Source of the DNA: Burkholderia ubonensis subsp. mesacidophila
GTDB taxonomy: Bacteria > Pseudomonadota > Gammaproteobacteria > Burkholderiales > Burkholderiaceae
Assembly (NCBI RefSeq): GCF_002097715.1
Contig: NZ_CP020737.1
Span: 2,108,001 to 2,172,000 of the forward strand
Length of the DNA: 64,000 bases
Direction of reading: 5' to 3'
Part shown: positions 1 to 8,779 of the stretch, in pieces
Position numbering within the stretch: the stretch's first letter is position 1
How the letters are laid out: every line of letters starts with the position of its first letter
Translations under genes and position numbers: made by a program
The notes under the pieces: generated by a model
Databases searched by the model: none
Told to the model about the DNA's origin: nothing
What the model saw: the letters and a program-made list of their open reading frames with translations, nothing else

Positions 1-254
1 AGCTTGGGTGCAATCGGTTTCGGCACAGCAGCCGGCTTGGGTGCGGGCGCCGTGCCCGGTCTGGACGCGCCAGGCGGATCGGACGCCCGCGGCGTCGCCA
101 CCGCGCCGCCACGCGCGGACGCGCCGGCCGACAACCGCTGGCGCGTGCCGTCGCCCGCCGCATGGCGCTCGCCTGCCCGGCCCTCGGCCTTGCGCGGCGC
201 CCGCTTGAGATCTTCGAGCGCGAGCGGGAACCGCTTCGCGCGCTCGCCGCTCAT
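1..254 (-). CDS. pcm: Protein-L-isoaspartate O-methyltransferase, N-terminal part (runs off window)
   Basis: The product is expected to transfer a methyl group from SAM to isoaspartyl residues of damaged proteins. Only the first 84 codons are present; the reading frame continues past base 1. The visible part begins [17 protein letters not shown] and continues into a Pro/Ala/Arg-rich linker, the kind of N-terminal extension Burkholderia Pcm proteins carry before the methyltransferase domain; the catalytic domain itself lies outside the window. The start ATG at 254 overlaps the surE stop (ATGA), indicating translational coupling. The identification rests on this N-terminal sequence and the conserved surE-pcm-nlpD-rpoS order. 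Confidence 0.82.
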   Translation of the reverse strand, partial: MSGERAKRFPLALEDLKRAPRKAEGRAGERHAAGDGTRQRLSAGASARGGAVATPRASDPPGASRPGTAPAPKPAAVPKPIAPK

Positions 255-1012
255 GAAGCGCGCCCCCCGGCGCGCACCCAGTCGTGCGTCGCGGGCAGCA
301 TGTGCGTATGCGTGAGATCGAGCTGCAGCGGCGTGATCGACACGAAACCGTTTGCGACCGCATGGAAATCGGTGCCTTCGCTCGCATCCAGCGCCGCCCC
401 TGCCGGCCCGATCCAGTAGATCGGCTCGCCGCGCGGGTTGGTCTGGCGGATCACCGGCTGCGACGGGTGACGCTTGCCGAGGCGCGTGACCTTCCAGCCC
501 TTCAGCTCGTCGTAAGCCAGATTCGGGATATTGACGTTCAGCAACGGCTGGCCCGGCAGCGGATGCGCGAGATAGTGCTGCACGATCTCGGCGGCGACGC
601 GCGCGGCGTCGGCAAGATGGGCCCAGTCCTTGTCGACCAGCGAGAACGCGATCGCGGGCACGCCGAACATGATGCCTTCGGTCGCCGCCGCAACTGTCCC
701 CGAATAGAGCGTGTCCTCGCCCATGTTCTGGCCGTTGTTGATCCCCGACACGACGAGGTCCGGCTTCGCATCGAGCATGCCGGTCAGCGCGATGTGCACC
801 GAATCGGTCGGCGTGCCGTTCACGTAGAAGAAACCCGTACTCGCGGAGCGCTGGACCGACAGCGGTCGCGACAAGGTCAGGGAATTCGATGCGCCGCTGC
901 AGTTCTGCTCGGGCGCCGTCACCGTGAGTTCGGCCAGCGGCTGCAGCGCGTCGTGAAGCGCCGCGAGACCGGGGGCGAGATAGCCGTCGTCGTTGCTGAG
1001 TAGGATTCGCAT
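251..1012 (-). CDS. surE: 5'/3'-nucleotidase SurE
   Basis: SurE is a metal-dependent nucleoside monophosphatase and exopolyphosphatase of the survival (rpoS) locus. The 253-residue protein has the family length and opens with [10 protein letters not shown], giving the metal-binding Asp8-Asp9 pair; the [22 protein letters not shown] region (about residues 85-105) carries the conserved Asn and Ser/Thr of the active site. Its stop overlaps the pcm start by four bases (ATGA). No Shine-Dalgarno sequence precedes the ATG; instead TACAAT lies six bases upstream, so the mRNA may be leaderless. Confidence 0.96.
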   Translation of the reverse strand: MRILLSNDDGYLAPGLAALHDALQPLAELTVTAPEQNCSGASNSLTLSRPLSVQRSASTGFFYVNGTPTDSVHIALTGMLDAKPDLVVSGINNGQNMGEDTLYSGTVAAATEGIMFGVPAIAFSLVDKDWAHLADAARVAAEIVQHYLAHPLPGQPLLNVNIPNLAYDELKGWKVTRLGKRHPSQPVIRQTNPRGEPIYWIGPAGAALDASEGTDFHAVANGFVSITPLQLDLTHTHMLPATHDWVRAGGRAS

Positions 1013-1018
1013 GCGGCG

Positions 1019-1024
1019 ATTGTA
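1019..1024 (-). promoter_or_regulatory. -10-like hexamer of surE, six bases before the ATG
   Basis: On the minus strand TACAAT (1024 to 1019) is followed by CGCCGC and then the surE ATG at 1012. A start site about seven bases downstream of a -10 would fall on the ATG. I see no convincing -35 and no Shine-Dalgarno sequence. The same arrangement is seen at dnaX and ansA. Confidence 0.5.
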
Positions 1025-1117
1025 ACCGAGGAAAGATGGCGCGAGAGCGACAGTCCGGCCCGTGCAAACGCGCGCTCGCGCGGCACGCGCCGCCGCGTTG
1101 CGCAGCGGCCTTCCCGG

Positions 1118-2323
1118 TCAGATCGCGCCGGCTTCGCGCAGCGCCGCGATCGCCTGCGCGTCATAGCCGAGGCCGCGCAGCACCTCGTCGGTATGCTCGC
1201 CGAGCTCGGGCCCGAGCCAGCGCGTTTCGCCCGGCGTGCCGGACAGTTTCGGCGTGACGTTCGGCAGCGGAATGTCGGTGCCGTCGGCAAGCTTGAAGCG
1301 CTGGATCATCTGTCGCGCGACGAACTGCGGATCGGTGAACATGTCGGCGACGCTGTAGATCCGCCCGGCCGGCACGTCCGCCGCGTTGAGCACCGCGAGC
1401 GCTTCGTCGATCGTGCGCGGCGCGAGCCACGCGGCGATCGCGTCGTCGATCTCCTGCGTGCGCGGCACGCGCCCGTCGTTGCGCGCGAGCGCCGGATCAT
1501 CGGCGAGGTCGTCGCGTTCGATCGCCTTCATCAACCGCTTGAAGATCGGGTCGCTGTTGCCGCCGATCACGATGCTGCCGTCGCGGCACGCGTAGGTGTT
1601 CGACGGCACGATGCCCGGCAGCGACGCGCCGGTGCGCTCGCGCACCATCCCGTACACGCCGTATTCCGGCACGACGCTTTCCATCATGTTGAACACCGCT
1701 TCGTACAGCGCGACGTCGACGACCTGCCCCGCGCCGCCGTTCATGTTGCGATGATGCAGCGCCATCATCGCGCCGATCACGCCGTGCAGCGCGGCGATCG
1801 AATCGCCGATCGAGATGCCGATGCGCGGCGGCGGCAAGTCGGGGTAGCCGGTGATGTGGCGCAGCCCGCCCATCGATTCGGCGATCGCGCCGAAGCCGGG
1901 CCGGTCGCGATACGGGCCGGTCTGCCCGTAGCCGGACAGGCGCACCATCACGAGGCCGGGATTCTCGGCCGACAGCACGTCGTAGCCGAGCCCGAGCTTC
2001 TCGAGCAGGCCCGGGCGGAAATTCTCGATCACGATGTCCGCGTCGCGGGCGAGCTGACGCGCGATCGTCTTGCCGGCATCCGATTTCAGATTGAGCGTGA
2101 CCGATTTCTTGTTGCGCGCCTGGACCGACCACCACAGCGACGTGCCGCCCGTCTCCGGATGCAGCTTGCGCCACTTGCGCAGCGGATCGCCGCCGTTCGG
2201 ATCCTCGATCTTGATGACTTCCGCGCCGAATTCGGCAAAGAGCCGCGACGCGAACGGTCCGGCGATCAGCGTACCGAATTCGAGCACTTTGACGCCCGCG
2301 AGCGGGCCCTGGCTGGTGCTCAT
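1118..2323 (-). CDS. CaiB/BaiF (class III) CoA-transferase
   Basis: This enzyme class moves CoA between carboxylic acids through an aspartyl-CoA thioester. The 401-residue protein has the N-terminal signature [31 protein letters not shown], the NFRPG motif near residue 101 and the candidate nucleophile Asp174 in [11 protein letters not shown], matching the position of the formyl-CoA transferase aspartate. I chose the ATG at 2323 (MSTSQG) over an ATG nine codons upstream because AGGGAGACAC precedes it. The substrate cannot be read from the sequence; glutarate/succinyl-type transferases of this length are common in Burkholderia. It lies just downstream of recR on the same strand. Confidence 0.9.
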   Translation of the reverse strand: MSTSQGPLAGVKVLEFGTLIAGPFASRLFAEFGAEVIKIEDPNGGDPLRKWRKLHPETGGTSLWWSVQARNKKSVTLNLKSDAGKTIARQLARDADIVIENFRPGLLEKLGLGYDVLSAENPGLVMVRLSGYGQTGPYRDRPGFGAIAESMGGLRHITGYPDLPPPRIGISIGDSIAALHGVIGAMMALHHRNMNGGAGQVVDVALYEAVFNMMESVVPEYGVYGMVRERTGASLPGIVPSNTYACRDGSIVIGGNSDPIFKRLMKAIERDDLADDPALARNDGRVPRTQEIDDAIAAWLAPRTIDEALAVLNAADVPAGRIYSVADMFTDPQFVARQMIQRFKLADGTDIPLPNVTPKLSGTPGETRWLGPELGEHTDEVLRGLGYDAQAIAALREAGAI

Positions 2324-2374
2324 GTGTCTCCCTGGCATGAGAAACGGCACCGCCGGACGGCGGCAGCCGTTGCG

Positions 2375-2971
2375 TTACATCGTGCGGCGGTCGAGCATCG
2401 CGCGCGCGATCGTGCCCGCATCGACGTATTCCAGCTCCCCGCCGACCGGCACGCCGCGCGCGAGACGCGTCACCGCGAGCCCGCGCGCCTTCAGCGTCTG
2501 GCCGAGATAGTGGGCGGTGGCCTCGCCTTCGTTCGTGAAGTTGGTCGCGAGCACGACCTCCTTGACGATGCCGTCTGACGCGCGCCGCACCAGCCGGTCG
2601 AAATGGATTTCCTTCGGGCCGATGCCGTCGAGCGGACTCAACCGCCCCATCAGCACGAAATACAGCCCGCGATAGGTCATCGTCTGTTCGAGCATGATCT
2701 GGTCGGCCGGCGTCTCGACGACGCACAGCAGCGTCGGATCACGCTCCGTGTCGCTGCAGACTTCGCAGATCTGCGCCTCCGTGAACGTATTGCACTTCTC
2801 GCAATGCTGCAGATGCTCGGTCGCGAACAGCAGCGAACGGCCGAGCCGCTCCGCCCCCTCCCGATCGTGCTGCATCAGGTGGTACGCCATGCGTTGCGCG
2901 GATTTCGGCCCGACCCCGGGCAGCACGCGCAGCGCTTCGACGAGGGCGGACAGGGCGGACGGCTGTTTCAT
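2375..2971 (-). CDS. recR: Recombination mediator protein RecR
   Basis: RecR works with RecF and RecO to load RecA on gapped DNA. The 198-residue product has the helix-hairpin-helix segment [19 protein letters not shown] (about residues 14-32), a C4 zinc finger (HCEKC...ICEVC) at about 56-75, and a TOPRIM domain starting at LCVVE. Length is normal for the family. It follows ybaB by 31 bases in the widespread dnaX-ybaB-recR order, so the three genes probably share a transcript. Confidence 0.97.
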   Translation of the reverse strand: MKQPSALSALVEALRVLPGVGPKSAQRMAYHLMQHDREGAERLGRSLLFATEHLQHCEKCNTFTEAQICEVCSDTERDPTLLCVVETPADQIMLEQTMTYRGLYFVLMGRLSPLDGIGPKEIHFDRLVRRASDGIVKEVVLATNFTNEGEATAHYLGQTLKARGLAVTRLARGVPVGGELEYVDAGTIARAMLDRRTM

Positions 2972-3002
2972 ACGTCGACGGATGCCGGGACGGACGCGCC
3001 GC

Positions 3003-3329
3003 TCAGAACGGCAGCTTGAAGCCCGGCGGCAGCGGCAGGCCGGCCGTCATGCCGCTCATCTTTTCCTGCGACGTCGCCTCGGCCTTGCGCACGGCGTCGT
3101 TGAACGCGGCAGCCACGAGATCCTCGAGCATGTCCTTGTCGTCCGCGAGCAGGCTCGGGTCGATCGCCACGCGGCGCACTTCGTTGCGGCAGGTCATCGT
3201 CACCTTGACAAGGCCCGCGCCCGACTGCCCTTCGACCTCGATCTGCGCAAGCTGCTCCTGCATCTTCTTCATGTTTTCCTGCATTTGCTGCGCTTGCTTC
3301 ATCAGTCCGGCGATGTTGCCTTTCAACAT
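3003..3329 (-). CDS. ybaB: YbaB/EbfC family nucleoid-associated protein
   Basis: A 108-residue small DNA-binding protein of the dnaX-ybaB-recR cluster, thought to bind DNA as a dimer. The N-terminal half is a Met/Gln-rich coiled-coil helix ([22 protein letters not shown]), followed by the conserved strand [26 protein letters not shown] and a C-terminal helix ending in LPPGFKLPF. The start is the ATG at 3329, preceded by AAGGAGTATTCCC; a longer frame 20 codons upstream lacks such a site. Confidence 0.95.
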   Translation of the reverse strand: MLKGNIAGLMKQAQQMQENMKKMQEQLAQIEVEGQSGAGLVKVTMTCRNEVRRVAIDPSLLADDKDMLEDLVAAAFNDAVRKAEATSQEKMSGMTAGLPLPPGFKLPF

Positions 3330-3422
3330 GGGAATACTCCTTCTTGATCGTGTGAAAACCGGCACGCGACGCGTGCCGGCAGTGTGCATGGGCGTGATTG
3401 TGCCTGTCGCTGCGCAGTCCGT

Positions 3423-5765
3423 TCAATGCAGCGTCGGCGCCGCACTGTCCGCAGGCGCGACATCCGCAAGCGGACGCACCGAACCGTCGACGATGCGTGC
3501 GTCGAAGTCGCGCACGAGCTGCTGGACGAACGGATCCGCATGGATCTCCTGCTCCGCCTCGCGCTGGCGCGCCGCGCGCGCGGCCGCGTCGAGCGCCGCC
3601 GCGGTGCGCCGCGCGGGCCCGACCTCGACGGCGACGTCGACCGGCTTGCCGAGCGCATCCGCGAGCGCGGCCTTCAGTTTCGCGACCTGCGCGGCGTCCG
3701 CGTATTGCGGCACCGGCACGGACAGCTTGAGCGTCGTTGCGTCGACCGCCGTCAGCTCGCTGTTGAACGCGAGCTGGTATGCGACGCCCTTCAGCGGCAG
3801 CCGCGCGGCCAGCGCCGGCCACTCGCCGTCGAAGCCGATCGGATCGAGCGCGATGGCGGGCGGCAGCGGACGCGTGTCGACCGGCGCGGACACGGCCGGC
3901 TTCGGCACGACGCGCACGTCGTCAGGCCCGCTGTCGAACACCGGCACGAAGCCGTCGTCGGGCGGACCGCCGAACATCTCGTCCGCGCTGAGCGGCACGT
4001 ACTCGTCCGGCGGAATGTCTTCCCACGGCGGCGGCGCCTGACGCGTGTCGGGCTGCGGCGCGCGAGCCGCGGCGCGCGGCGTCGGCACCTGCACCGCGGG
4101 ACGCGGCGCAGCCGGTTTCGCAGCGGCCGGCGCGGCCGGTTTCGCCGTCGCGCCGGCGCGCGAGCGATCGGTCGACACGCGCATGCCGGCATTGCGCAGC
4201 ACGTCGAGTGCGGCGGCAGCGCCGCCCGCGCGGGCAGCCGGACGCGAGGCGGCTTCCGTCGACGCGGCGCGCGGCGCGGATTCGGCCGGCGCGGCGTCTG
4301 CCTCGGCGTTACGGGGTTCGGATTCGGCCTGCGGTGCGGGTGGATCGCTCTTCACGGCGGCGCCGGGCGCAGCCGCGTCGGCTGCCGCAGCCGGCTGAGC
4401 CGCAGCAGTCGCCGCGGCGGGAGCCTCGTTTGTCGCGGGAGCGGCAGGCGGCTCGCCGGCGCGTTCGCCGGGTTGCGCAGACATATCGGCAGCCGGTCGC
4501 GCGAGCGGCGCGGCAGACGCCGTCGGCGCCGTGGCTGCCGCCGGCTTGCGCGTCGCCTCGGCGGGAGCGGTCGGCGCCGGCTTCACCACCGCCGGGGCCG
4601 CGGCCGACACGGCCGCACGCGGCCCCGGCACGGCGCGCGGCGCCGAGGGCTGGCCGACCGGCGCGCCGCCGGCAGCCCCCGCCGCCGGCTCGAACGCGAG
4701 CATCCGCAGCAGCGTCATCGTGAAGCCCGCGTACTCGTCGGGCGCGAGGCCCAGTTCCGCGCGCCCGACCGTCGCGATCTGGTAGAACAGCTGCACCTGC
4801 TCGGGGCTCAGCGTCTGCGCGAACCGGCGCAGGTCGGCCGCTTCCGGCCATTCGTCGAGCACCGAGCCCGGCGCGAACTGCGCCCACGCGATCCGGTGCA
4901 ACAGGCTGGCGAGATCCTGCAAGGCGGTCGAGAACGACAGGCTGCGCAGCGACATTTCGTCGGCGATCGCGAGAATCTCCGTGCCGTCGCCGGCCGCGAG
5001 CGCGTCGAGCAGGCGCACCATGTAGGTTTGGTCGAGCGCGCCGAGCATCCCCGACACGGCCGTTTCCGTCACTTCGTTCGCCGAATAGGCGATCGCCTGG
5101 TCGGTCAGCGACAGCGCATCGCGCATGCTGCCTTGCGCCGCGCGCGCGAGCAGGCGCAACGCCTGCGGCTCGAACGTGATCTGCTCTTCGCAAAGAATGC
5201 GCTCGAGATGCGACACGATGTGCCCGGCCGGCATCTGCTTGAGGTTGAACTGCAGGCAGCGCGACAGCACCGTGACGGGAATCTTCTGCGGGTCGGTCGT
5301 CGCGAGGATGAACTTGACGTGCGACGGCGGCTCCTCGAGCGTCTTCAGCATCGCGTTGAACGCGTGGTTCGTCAGCATGTGCACTTCGTCGATCATGTAG
5401 ACCTTGAAGCGCGCATCGACGGGCGCGTACACCGCGCGCTCGAGCAGCGCGGCCATTTCGTCGACGCCGCGGTTGCTCGCGGCATCCATTTCGACGTAGT
5501 CGACGAAGCGGCCTTCGTCGATCTCGCGGCACGCGCGGCACACGCCGCACGGCTGCGACGTCACGCCGGTTTCACAGTTGAGCGCCTTCGCGAAAATCCG
5601 CGACAGCGTCGTCTTGCCGACGCCGCGGGTACCTGTAAACAGATAGGCGTGATGCAAACGCCCGCCGTCGAGCGCGTGCGTGAGCGCCCTGACGACGTGC
5701 TCCTGGCCGACGAGCGAAGCGAAATCCTTCGGACGCCACTTGCGTGCGAGAACTTGATAGGTCAT
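3423..5765 (-). CDS. dnaX: DNA polymerase III subunits gamma/tau
   Basis: The clamp-loader ATPase of the replicative polymerase. The 780-residue protein has the P-loop GTRGVGKT at residues 45-52, zinc-binding Cys64, 73, 76 and 79, the DEVHML Walker B box and the ATTDPQKIP sensor region. Residues about 370-600 are a low-complexity Pro/Ala linker, followed by the C-terminal tau domain. I see no A-rich slippery heptamer like that used in E. coli to make gamma, so only full-length tau may be produced. The ATG at 5765 has no Shine-Dalgarno sequence; TACAAT sits six bases upstream. Confidence 0.97.
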   Translation of the reverse strand: MTYQVLARKWRPKDFASLVGQEHVVRALTHALDGGRLHHAYLFTGTRGVGKTTLSRIFAKALNCETGVTSQPCGVCRACREIDEGRFVDYVEMDAASNRGVDEMAALLERAVYAPVDARFKVYMIDEVHMLTNHAFNAMLKTLEEPPSHVKFILATTDPQKIPVTVLSRCLQFNLKQMPAGHIVSHLERILCEEQITFEPQALRLLARAAQGSMRDALSLTDQAIAYSANEVTETAVSGMLGALDQTYMVRLLDALAAGDGTEILAIADEMSLRSLSFSTALQDLASLLHRIAWAQFAPGSVLDEWPEAADLRRFAQTLSPEQVQLFYQIATVGRAELGLAPDEYAGFTMTLLRMLAFEPAAGAAGGAPVGQPSAPRAVPGPRAAVSAAAPAVVKPAPTAPAEATRKPAAATAPTASAAPLARPAADMSAQPGERAGEPPAAPATNEAPAAATAAAQPAAAADAAAPGAAVKSDPPAPQAESEPRNAEADAAPAESAPRAASTEAASRPAARAGGAAAALDVLRNAGMRVSTDRSRAGATAKPAAPAAAKPAAPRPAVQVPTPRAAARAPQPDTRQAPPPWEDIPPDEYVPLSADEMFGGPPDDGFVPVFDSGPDDVRVVPKPAVSAPVDTRPLPPAIALDPIGFDGEWPALAARLPLKGVAYQLAFNSELTAVDATTLKLSVPVPQYADAAQVAKLKAALADALGKPVDVAVEVGPARRTAAALDAAARAARQREAEQEIHADPFVQQLVRDFDARIVDGSVRPLADVAPADSAAPTLH

Positions 5766-5771
5766 CGGGAA

Positions 5772-5777
5772 ATTGTA
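5772..5777 (-). promoter_or_regulatory. -10-like hexamer of dnaX, six bases before the ATG
   Basis: TACAAT (5777 to 5772 on the minus strand) is followed by TTCCCG and the dnaX ATG. The spacing is identical to that before surE. No ribosome-binding site intervenes and I do not see a good -35. Confidence 0.5.
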
Positions 5778-5857
5778 TCAGCAACGCTGCGTCACGCCGA
5801 CACGCGAAACGGTACGGAACACGGATGCGAAAACGTGGAAAGCGCGTGGAAAGCGGA

Positions 5858-5884
5858 AATAAAAAACGCCCTGCGAACGGGGCG
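5858..5884 (-). terminator. Rho-independent terminator of the SRP RNA gene
   Basis: On the minus strand the hairpin CGCCC-cgttcgca-GGGCG (5884 to 5867) is followed by a run of six T (5866 to 5861). It lies nine bases after the 3' end of the SRP RNA and is well placed to terminate it. Confidence 0.85.
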
Positions 5885-5892
5885 AGAAGGAA

Positions 5893-5994
5893 GGTGACGA
5901 GCCCGACCCTCGGCACTGGCGGAAAACGGCTGTGGCTGCTTCGTTCCCGACCTGACCAGGTTCACCGGCCCACCATGCGAGGAGGCCCGTCACG
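5893..5994 (-). ncRNA. ffs: 4.5S signal recognition particle RNA
   Basis: This is the bacterial SRP RNA, which binds Ffh and targets ribosomes to FtsY at the membrane. The minus strand carries the hallmark core CCTGGTCAGGTCGGGAACG followed by AAGCAGCCACAG (about 5950-5918), matching the conserved Ffh-binding tetraloop and asymmetric-loop region. The ends pair: ten bases at 5993-5984 are complementary to 5903-5894 with one G-U pair, giving the expected rod of about 100 nt. A TAGAAT -10 lies just upstream and a T-run terminator just downstream. It sits between dnaX and trxA. Confidence 0.93.
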
Positions 5995-5998
5995 TCGC

Positions 5999-6004
5999 AT
6001 TCTA
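5999..6004 (-). promoter_or_regulatory. -10 element of the SRP RNA promoter
   Basis: TAGAAT on the minus strand (6004 to 5999). A start about six bases downstream coincides with the 5' end of the terminal helix at 5993. The -35 is not obvious. Confidence 0.6.
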
Positions 6005-6170
6005 TCACCGCTTTGCGCCGAATGCGACCGTTTATTCGAACGAATATGCGAAAGCAGGCGCGCGCAACAGGCGCGACCGCCCTCTTGTATTTTGCGTGCC
6101 GGCCTCCACATGGGTGGCGCAACGGTCTTCAGCGTACGTGCCCCTACTCGCGAAGCGGCTACTATCGCCG

Positions 6171-6200
6171 TCAACAGCGGATAGCAATTTAGGCTAATAT
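6171..6200 (+). promoter_or_regulatory. Candidate trxA promoter
   Basis: TCAACA (6171-6176), an 18-base spacer and TAATAT (6195-6200). It would give a leader of about 150 nt before the trxA start. Both hexamers deviate from consensus, so this is a suggestion. I see no gene between the SRP RNA promoter and trxA. Confidence 0.4.
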
Positions 6201-6358
6201 GACGCCCGAATGACCCGCGAGCCGCGCTATGCAGTGCTTACGCCCTTCTTTTCCGGAGTGCGGAGCTACCTGCCGCAGCGGCCGGCAGCCCACCGGGTGG
6301 CCGGCGCGCCGACAGGCGCCATGCAGGCAGTCCCCGAACCGAAAGAGGTATTGACCAA

Positions 6359-6685
6359 ATGAGCGAACAGATCAAACACATCAGCGACGCATCGTTCGAA
6401 CAGGACGTCGTCAAATCCGACAAGCCGGTGCTCGTCGATTTCTGGGCCGAATGGTGCGGCCCGTGCAAGATGATTGCGCCGATCCTCGACGAAGTCGCGA
6501 AGGACTACGGCGACAAGCTGCAGATCGCGAAGATCAACGTCGACGACAACCAGGCAACGCCTGCGAAGTTCGGCGTGCGCGGCATCCCGACGCTGATCCT
6601 CTTCAAGAACGGCGCGGCCGCCGCGCAGAAGGTCGGCGCGCTGTCGAAGTCGCAGCTGACCGCATTCCTGGACAGCCACCTGTAA
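6359..6685 (+). CDS. trxA: Thioredoxin
   Basis: A cytoplasmic protein-disulfide reductant. The 108-residue protein has the canonical active site WCGPCK with Cys33 and Cys36, the buried Asp in VLVDFWA and the cis-Pro loop GIPTLILF. Length is exactly that of bacterial Trx1. GAGG lies about nine bases before the ATG. It stands just upstream of rho on the same strand, the usual trxA-rho order in proteobacteria, but rho appears to have its own promoter. Confidence 0.98.
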   Translation: MSEQIKHISDASFEQDVVKSDKPVLVDFWAEWCGPCKMIAPILDEVAKDYGDKLQIAKINVDDNQATPAKFGVRGIPTLILFKNGAAAAQKVGALSKSQLTAFLDSHL

Positions 6686-6701
6686 AAATACCGGCAGGCT
6701 C

Positions 6702-6733
6702 GCGGACGTGTTGTCAACCGGCAACACGTCCGC
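6702..6733 (+). terminator. Strong hairpin after trxA without a T-run
   Basis: Perfect 12-bp inverted repeat (arms 6702-6713 and 6722-6733, 8-base loop) beginning 17 bases after the trxA stop. The sequence after it is GC-rich rather than T-rich, so it may stabilise the 3' end or act in Rho-dependent termination. Confidence 0.4.
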
Positions 6734-6774
6734 CGCCAAGCCGCCGATCGGCTGCTCAAGCGCGAATCGGCGTA

Positions 6775-6783
6775 TGCTAGAAT
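6775..6783 (+). promoter_or_regulatory. Extended -10 promoter of rho
   Basis: TGCTAGAAT: an extended TG followed by the -10 TAGAAT (6778-6783). It would start transcription near 6790 and leave a leader of about 90 nt rich in pyrimidines before rho. Rho genes are classically autoregulated in their leader, but I see no attenuator hairpin here. Confidence 0.55.
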
Positions 6784-6882
6784 CAAAAAACGTCTACAAG
6801 ACGCATTTAAGTCTCTGAGCGATTCCGCTCGCCCTCCTCCCTTTTTTCTTTCGTCGCTTCTCTTCCCTGGCGGGATTCCCGT

Positions 6883-8145
6883 ATGCATTTATCCGAGCTC
6901 AAGTCTCTGCACGTGTCCGAATTGATCGAGATGGCCAACGGCCTGGAGATCGAAAACGCGAACCGCCTGCGCAAGCAGGAGCTGATGTTCGCCATTCTCA
7001 AAAAGCGCGCCAAGACGGGAGAGACGATCTTCGGCGACGGCACGCTCGAAGTGCTGCCGGACGGCTTCGGCTTCCTGCGCTCGCCGGAAATGTCGTACCT
7101 CGCGAGCACCGACGACATCTATATCAGCCCGTCGCAGATCCGCCGCTTCAACCTGCACACCGGCGACACGATCGAAGGCGAAGTCCGTACGCCGAAGGAC
7201 GGCGAGCGCTACTTCGCGCTTGTCAAGGTCGACAAAGTCAACGGGCAGCCGCCCGAGGCCTCGAAACACAAGATCATGTTCGAGAACCTCACGCCGCTGC
7301 ACCCGAACAAGCCGCTCTCGCTCGAGCGCGAAATGCGCGGCGAAGAGAACGTCACGGGCCGCATCATCGACATGATTGCGCCGATCGGCAAGGGCCAGCG
7401 CGGCCTGCTCGTCGCATCGCCGAAGTCGGGCAAGACCGTGATGCTCCAGCACATCGCGCACGCGATCAAGCAGAACCACCCGGACGTGATCCTGTTCGTG
7501 CTGCTGATCGACGAGCGTCCTGAAGAAGTGACCGAAATGCAGCGCTCCGTCGCGGGCGAAGTGATCGCGTCGACGTTCGACGAACCGGCCACGCGCCACG
7601 TTCAGGTTGCCGAAATGGTGATCGAGAAGGCCAAGCGCCTCGTCGAAATGAAGCACGACGTCGTGATCCTGCTCGACTCGATCACGCGTCTCGCACGTGC
7701 GTACAACACCGTGATCCCGGCGTCGGGCAAGGTGCTGACGGGCGGTGTCGACGCGAACGCGCTGCAGCGCCCGAAGCGCTTCTTCGGCGCGGCGCGCAAC
7801 ATCGAGGAAGGCGGCTCGCTGACGATCATCGGCACCGCGCTGATCGAAACCGGCAGCCGCATGGACGACGTGATCTACGAAGAGTTCAAGGGCACCGGCA
7901 ACATGGAAGTGCACCTCGAGCGCCGTCTCGCGGAAAAGCGCGTGTATCCGTCGATCAACCTGAACAAGTCGGGCACGCGCCGCGAGGAAATGCTGATCAA
8001 GCCCGAGATCCTGCAAAAGATCTGGGTGCTGCGCAAATTCATCCACGACATGGACGAAGTCGAGGCAATGGAATTCCTGCTCGACAAGATCCGCCAGACG
8101 AAGAGCAACTCCGAGTTCTTCGACCTGATGCGCCGCGGCGGCTGA
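6883..8145 (+). CDS. rho: Transcription termination factor Rho
   Basis: Hexameric RNA helicase that ends transcription at rut sites. The 420-residue protein is full length. It has the N-terminal Rho-N helices ([18 protein letters not shown]), the cold-shock-like RNA-binding domain with GFGFLRSPE, the Walker A ASPKSGKT near residue 182, the Walker [17 protein letters not shown], the Q-loop and the R-loop [18 protein letters not shown]. No inserted domain is seen. It is followed at once by an intrinsic terminator. Confidence 0.98.
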   Translation: MHLSELKSLHVSELIEMANGLEIENANRLRKQELMFAILKKRAKTGETIFGDGTLEVLPDGFGFLRSPEMSYLASTDDIYISPSQIRRFNLHTGDTIEGEVRTPKDGERYFALVKVDKVNGQPPEASKHKIMFENLTPLHPNKPLSLEREMRGEENVTGRIIDMIAPIGKGQRGLLVASPKSGKTVMLQHIAHAIKQNHPDVILFVLLIDERPEEVTEMQRSVAGEVIASTFDEPATRHVQVAEMVIEKAKRLVEMKHDVVILLDSITRLARAYNTVIPASGKVLTGGVDANALQRPKRFFGAARNIEEGGSLTIIGTALIETGSRMDDVIYEEFKGTGNMEVHLERRLAEKRVYPSINLNKSGTRREEMLIKPEILQKIWVLRKFIHDMDEVEAMEFLLDKIRQTKSNSEFFDLMRRGG

Positions 8146-8165
8146 TCGCCCCGGCAGCGGATACG

Positions 8166-8202
8166 ACGGCCGCCCGCGCATTGCGCCCGGCGGCCGTTTT
8201 TT
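8166..8202 (+). terminator. Rho-independent terminator of rho
   Basis: Arms ACGGCCGCC (8166-8174) and GGCGGCCGT (8189-8197), followed by six T. It begins 20 bases after the rho stop. Confidence 0.85.
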
Positions 8203-8211
8203 CGCGCCAAC

Positions 8212-8242
8212 CTGAACGTGAACGTACACGTTGATCTATAAT
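8212..8242 (+). promoter_or_regulatory. MerR-type promoter and operator (19-bp spacer with inverted repeat)
   Basis: CTGAAC (8212-8217), a spacer of exactly 19 bp and a perfect TATAAT (8237-8242). Within the -35/spacer region lies the inverted repeat AACGTG-aacgta-CACGTT (8215-8232). An overlong 19-bp spacer holding the dyad is the classic architecture of promoters untwisted by MerR-family activators. It precedes the MerR gene, implying autoregulation of the regulator and the overlapping exporter gene. Confidence 0.72.
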
Positions 8243-8278
8243 CCATCCTGTCGCCTCCAACCCACTGACCCCGCCTCG

Positions 8279-8779
8279 ATGACGACCGACACCGCCACCC
8301 CGCTGCTGACCGTGAGCGACGCCGCCGCGCGGCTCGGCGTCACGCCGCGCACCCTGAAGTACTACGAGGAGCGCGGGCTCGTCACACCATCGCGCAGCGG
8401 AGGCCGTTATCGCCTCTACGACGAAGCCGACCTCGAGCGCTTTGCGCGCATCCTGCGCCTGCGCGCGCTCGGCTTCTCGCTGCAGGGCATCACCGAAATG
8501 CTCAAGCGTCCGCTGGAAGAGACCGACGACGGCCGGCGCCGCTATTCGGACGCGTCGCTGCGGGACATCCGCACCGGTCTCGCGGAACAGATCGGCACGC
8601 TGGACCAGCGCATCGCGGCGGTCCAGCGCGAGCTGAAGGAAGCAATGGCGCTGCGCAAGGAACTGCAGCGCGACATCGACTACGTCGAGCGGCGCCTCGC
8701 CGGCGAAAGCGCGGACACGCTGATCGCGCAGCGGCGGGCCGAGGCGAGCGAGCGGCGGTCGCGCAAGGGCCGCGCATGA
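8279..8779 (+). CDS. MerR family transcriptional regulator
   Basis: A 166-residue activator/repressor. The N-terminal winged helix-turn-helix reads TVSDAAARLGVTPRTLKYYEERGL followed by the wing SGGRYRLYDEADLERFARIL; residues about 90-150 form the long dimerisation coiled coil. No cysteine pattern for metal or redox sensing is visible, so the effector is unknown; drug-responsive MerR proteins look similar. The ATG at 8279 is used because a start at 8231 would lie inside the promoter. The stop overlaps the start of the MFS gene (ATGA), so it probably controls that transporter. Confidence 0.9.
   Translation: MTTDTATPLLTVSDAAARLGVTPRTLKYYEERGLVTPSRSGGRYRLYDEADLERFARILRLRALGFSLQGITEMLKRPLEETDDGRRRYSDASLRDIRTGLAEQIGTLDQRIAAVQRELKEAMALRKELQRDIDYVERRLAGESADTLIAQRRAEASERRSRKGRA

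Noticed and set aside
3423..5765. Programmed frameshift in dnaX as in E. coli
   Set aside because: I found no A-rich slippery heptamer on the coding strand, so there is no sequence support.
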